Below, in pieces: positions 47,388 through 51,405 of a DNA stretch of 51,405 nt; position 1 is the stretch's first letter, and every line of letters begins with the position of its first letter. This DNA is from Burkholderiales bacterium. GTDB taxonomy: Bacteria > Pseudomonadota > Gammaproteobacteria > Burkholderiales > Burkholderiaceae_C. The translations under genes and the position numbers were made by a program. The notes under the pieces are model-generated. The model was not told the origin of the DNA, made no database searches, and was given only the letters and a program-made list of their open reading frames with translations. Location of the stretch: positions 1-51,405 of the forward strand of contig RXJW01000120.1 in assembly GCA_003963005.1 (NCBI GenBank), written 5' to 3'.

Positions 47388-48490
47388 TGCGGGGCCCCCG
47401 CGGCGAGGGCGCGCTCCCGCTGCTGGGCCAGCTCGGCCAGGTCGGGGGCGGCCGTGGGCCAGCCTTGCAGATGGCGCTCGGCGAGGGTCGCCAGCGCGCG
47501 GATGCCGGCCGGGTGGTCGTTCAGGCAGGGGATGTAGCTGAAGCGCTGGCCACCGGCATGCAGGAAGGCTTCGCGGGCCTCCTGGTTGATTTCTTCCAGC
47601 GTCTCCAGGCAATCGGCCGAGAAGCCGGGACAGATCACGTCCACCGACTTGCAGCCGCCTTGGGCAAGTGCCACGAGGCTGGGCTCGGTGTAGGGCTCGA
47701 GCCACTTGGCCTTGCCGAAGCGGCTCTGGAAGCTGACGAGCCATTCGTCCTTGCGCAGGCCCAGCGCCTCGGCCAACAGTCGGCCGGTCTTCAGGCATTC
47801 GCAGTGGTAGGGGTCGCCGAGGTGCAGCGTGCGCTCGGGCATGCCGTGAAAGCTCATCACCAGCTTGTCGCCGCGGCCCTCGCGCTTCCAGTGCTCGCGC
47901 ACGCTCTGGGCCAGCGCCCCGATGTAGGCCGGGTCGTCGTGGTAGCGGTTGATGAAGCGGAATTCGGGCAGGTGGCGGGTCTGCAGCGTCCAGCGGGCCA
48001 CGTCGTCGATGACGCTGGCCGTCGTGGCGCCGGAGTACTGCGGATAGGCCGGCAGCACGAGCACGCGGCGCATGCCGTCCTTCTTCAGGCCATCCAGCGT
48101 GGCGGCGATCGCCGGCTCGCCATAGCGCATCGCCGGTGCCACGCGCACCCGCAGGCCGCGCTCGCCCAACTGGCCTTGCAGCAGCTTGGCCTGGGTCTCG
48201 GTCCAGACCTTCAGCGGCGAGCCGTCTTTCGTCCAGACGGTGGCGTACTTGGCGGCGGACTGGGCAGGCCGGGTGCGCAGGATGATGCCGTGCAGGATGA
48301 CCAGCCAGATCAGCTTGGGAATCTCGATGACCCGCGGGTCGGTCAGGAACTGTGCGAGGTACTTGCGCAGCGCGGGCGCGGTGGGCGCCGCCGGCGTACC
48401 GAGGTTGCACAGCAGGATCGCGGTGTCGGTGGCCAGTGGGCCGGCAGGAGCGGCGCCATGGCGCTGCGGCGGTTCAGGCTGAAAGGGCAT
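47384..48490 (-). CDS. hemH: Ferrochelatase
   Basis: 368 residues. Family blocks include AILLCNLGTPAAPT near the N-terminus, VLVLPAYPQYSGATTASV, and the metal-site histidine in VMSFHGMPERT. The C-terminal FSADCLETLEEI segment holds the conserved acidic residues. It inserts ferrous iron into protoporphyrin IX at the inner membrane, the last step of heme synthesis. The start follows the FHA-cyclase stop by 23 bp and its stop overlaps hslR, giving one operon. Confidence 0.96.
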   Translation of the reverse strand: MPFQPEPPQRHGAAPAGPLATDTAILLCNLGTPAAPTAPALRKYLAQFLTDPRVIEIPKLIWLVILHGIILRTRPAQSAAKYATVWTKDGSPLKVWTETQAKLLQGQLGERGLRVRVAPAMRYGEPAIAATLDGLKKDGMRRVLVLPAYPQYSGATTASVIDDVARWTLQTRHLPEFRFINRYHDDPAYIGALAQSVREHWKREGRGDKLVMSFHGMPERTLHLGDPYHCECLKTGRLLAEALGLRKDEWLVSFQSRFGKAKWLEPYTEPSLVALAQGGCKSVDVICPGFSADCLETLEEINQEAREAFLHAGGQRFSYIPCLNDHPAGIRALATLAERHLQGWPTAAPDLAELAQQRERALAAGAPQ

Positions 48491-48513
48491 GCGGAGGAAG
48501 CGGGAGAAGGGCC

Positions 48514-49485
48514 TCAGCGCCGCGAACGCGGTCCGCCGAAGGGCGACTGGGGCTCGGTGTCTGCGAAGTGCAGCACTTCGAAGCGGACGATAGGCGATTG
48601 CTCGTCCGTGGGCAGGCCGCCCAGACCAATGACCCCGCTGCCGTGCAGCGTGCAGCTGCCGCGCTTCAGGCTCAGGATTTCGCCGGTGTCGCCAAAGCGC
48701 ACGTAGGTGCCGTTGTAGGAGAGGTCGGTCAGCTCGAAGCTGCTGCCATGCCAGTCGATGCGGGCATGCGAGCGCGAAACGCGGGCATCGGTGATGCAGT
48801 AGGTCGCCTGCACGCTGCGCCCGAGCACGATCGGCATCGCGCCGATGTCGAACACACGGTCCAGGTCATGCCAGATGAGGCGCATGCCGTCCGGCTCCAC
48901 GGAGCGCATCGGCTCGCCGAACTGGGTGGCCGCGTCGTCGCTGGACAGCAGCGGGCCGCCGTCCATGCGATACACATGGACGGATTCCACGCGGCCGCGC
49001 ACGGAGATCCGGTCCAGGCTGCGGAAGCGACCCTTGGAGGCATGGTGCAGGCCGGTCAGCACCTCGGCGGTGATGAGGATCTCGCCGTCGCCGGCATGGT
49101 CGATGAGGCGAGCGGCGACGTTGACCGCATCGCCGAAGCAGTCCCCGTTGAGCTCGACGACCTCCCCGCGAGCCAGCGCCACCTGCAGTCGCAGGGCGAG
49201 CATGGCTGGGTTGTTGGAGCGTCGCGCGCGCTGCACGGTGCGCTCCAGCATCTCCTGCATGCGCTGGGCCGCGCGTACACCGTCACGCGGCGTGTCGAAA
49301 GCGGCCATCAGGCCGTCACCGAGCGTCTTGATGAGCTGCCCGCCGCTCTCCAGCACCGCTTCGCTGACCTGGCCGACCGTCTGCGTCACCAGCGCGCTCG
49401 CCTCGGCATTGCCGAGGGATTCGTACAGCCCGGTGCTGCCGCGCAGGTCGGCAAAAAGGACGGTGCGCTCGCGGATGGCGGTCAT
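48514..49485 (-). CDS. Class III nucleotide cyclase with C-terminal FHA domain
   Basis: 323 residues. The cyclase homology domain (residues about 5-175) retains the metal-binding Asp in LFADLRGST, the second Asp in TLGDGLMAAF and the NVAARL segment with the transition-state Asn/Arg, so it may be catalytic. An FHA domain (about 205-300) follows, with VLGRSVQATYCITDARVSRSHARI and LSYNGTYV (GR, SxxH and NG signature). FHA domains bind phosphothreonine, so activity may be tuned by a Ser/Thr kinase; the only one here is at 13699-16374. It is soluble, with no TM. It is first in a hemH-hslR operon. Confidence 0.9.
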   Translation of the reverse strand: MTAIRERTVLFADLRGSTGLYESLGNAEASALVTQTVGQVSEAVLESGGQLIKTLGDGLMAAFDTPRDGVRAAQRMQEMLERTVQRARRSNNPAMLALRLQVALARGEVVELNGDCFGDAVNVAARLIDHAGDGEILITAEVLTGLHHASKGRFRSLDRISVRGRVESVHVYRMDGGPLLSSDDAATQFGEPMRSVEPDGMRLIWHDLDRVFDIGAMPIVLGRSVQATYCITDARVSRSHARIDWHGSSFELTDLSYNGTYVRFGDTGEILSLKRGSCTLHGSGVIGLGGLPTDEQSPIVRFEVLHFADTEPQSPFGGPRSRR

Positions 49486-49506
49486 GGGCGCAGTGTAGGA
49501 CGCAAG

Positions 49507-49528
49507 AAAGGCCGGCGAACCGGCCTTT
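49507..49528. terminator. Bidirectional-looking terminator after rpoD
   Basis: AAAGGCCGG-CGAA-CCGGCCTTT, a perfect 9-bp stem with a tetraloop, A/T-rich at its base. It lies between the rpoD stop and the start of the FHA-cyclase on the same strand, so it ends the rpoD message. Confidence 0.85.
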
Positions 49529-49540
49529 GTGGCTTCTCGA

Positions 49541-51405
<1,865 letters not shown>

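Overview
The window is a high-GC, gene-dense chromosomal segment. It reads as a betaproteobacterium of the order Burkholderiales, probably near the Roseateles/Rubrivivax/Leptothrix group. That placement is an inference from gene content and order: paaZ, prpE, argH with an AlgZ/AlgR-type pair, ppc, hemC-hemD-hemX-hemY, FHA-cyclase/hemH/hslR/grpE/dnaK/dnaJ and rpoD, all with consistent codon use. I saw no insertion sequence, transposase, integrase, CRISPR array or rRNA.

Layout. Bases 1-7600 hold catabolic and housekeeping genes: the end of a branched-chain-amino-acid-type ABC binding protein, paaZ (aerobic phenylacetate ring opening), a YjbR/MmcQ protein, a secreted NlpC/P60 hydrolase, prpE and a secreted M3 peptidase. 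Bases 7650-13700 hold a bacteriohemerythrin with a Cys-containing tail and argH divergent from a LytS/LytTR pair (algZ-algR type), flanked by two exported proteins of unknown function. Bases 13700-17000 hold an overlapping Ser/Thr kinase-TPR and ECF sigma pair. ppc follows on the minus strand (17070-19856).

The accessory core is 19949-31256. A di-heme MauG/CcpA-type lipoprotein peroxidase is divergent from a BaeS/BaeR-like two-component system, with a perfect 11+3+11 inverted repeat between them. Next, in the same direction as baeSR, come a large TonB-dependent receptor (TonB-Xanth-Caul type), a SapC-family protein, a JmjC/cupin_8 hydroxylase-like protein, and a flavin-dependent tryptophan-halogenase-like protein fused to a C-terminal DUF6445-like domain that carries an Fe(II)/2-oxoglutarate HxD...H...R set. 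This is the best candidate for an under-described system: outer-membrane uptake of an unknown ligand, with halogenation and hydroxylation of it or of a surface or peptide partner.

Bases 31301-35423 hold the heme genes hemC-hemD-hemX-hemY, followed by tRNA-Arg(ACG). Bases 35762-42855 hold a methyl-accepting chemotaxis protein and a small periplasmic Cache protein, an Rv2578c/PA0069-type radical SAM protein with a LexA box touching its start codon, a remarkable 173-bp palindromic convergent terminator region, an EptA-type phosphoethanolamine transferase and a response regulator-TPR protein. Bases 43104-51405 hold the heat-shock block on the minus strand (FHA-cyclase, hemH, hslR, grpE with a strong sigma-32 promoter, dnaK, dnaJ) and the 3' part of rpoD, which runs off the right end.

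In Pseudomonas, algR and hemC lie next to each other. Here they are separated by about 19 kb holding the kinase-sigma pair, ppc, the peroxidase, the two-component system and the receptor-halogenase cluster. This suggests the accessory genes were inserted at a conserved argH-algZR-hemCD neighbourhood.
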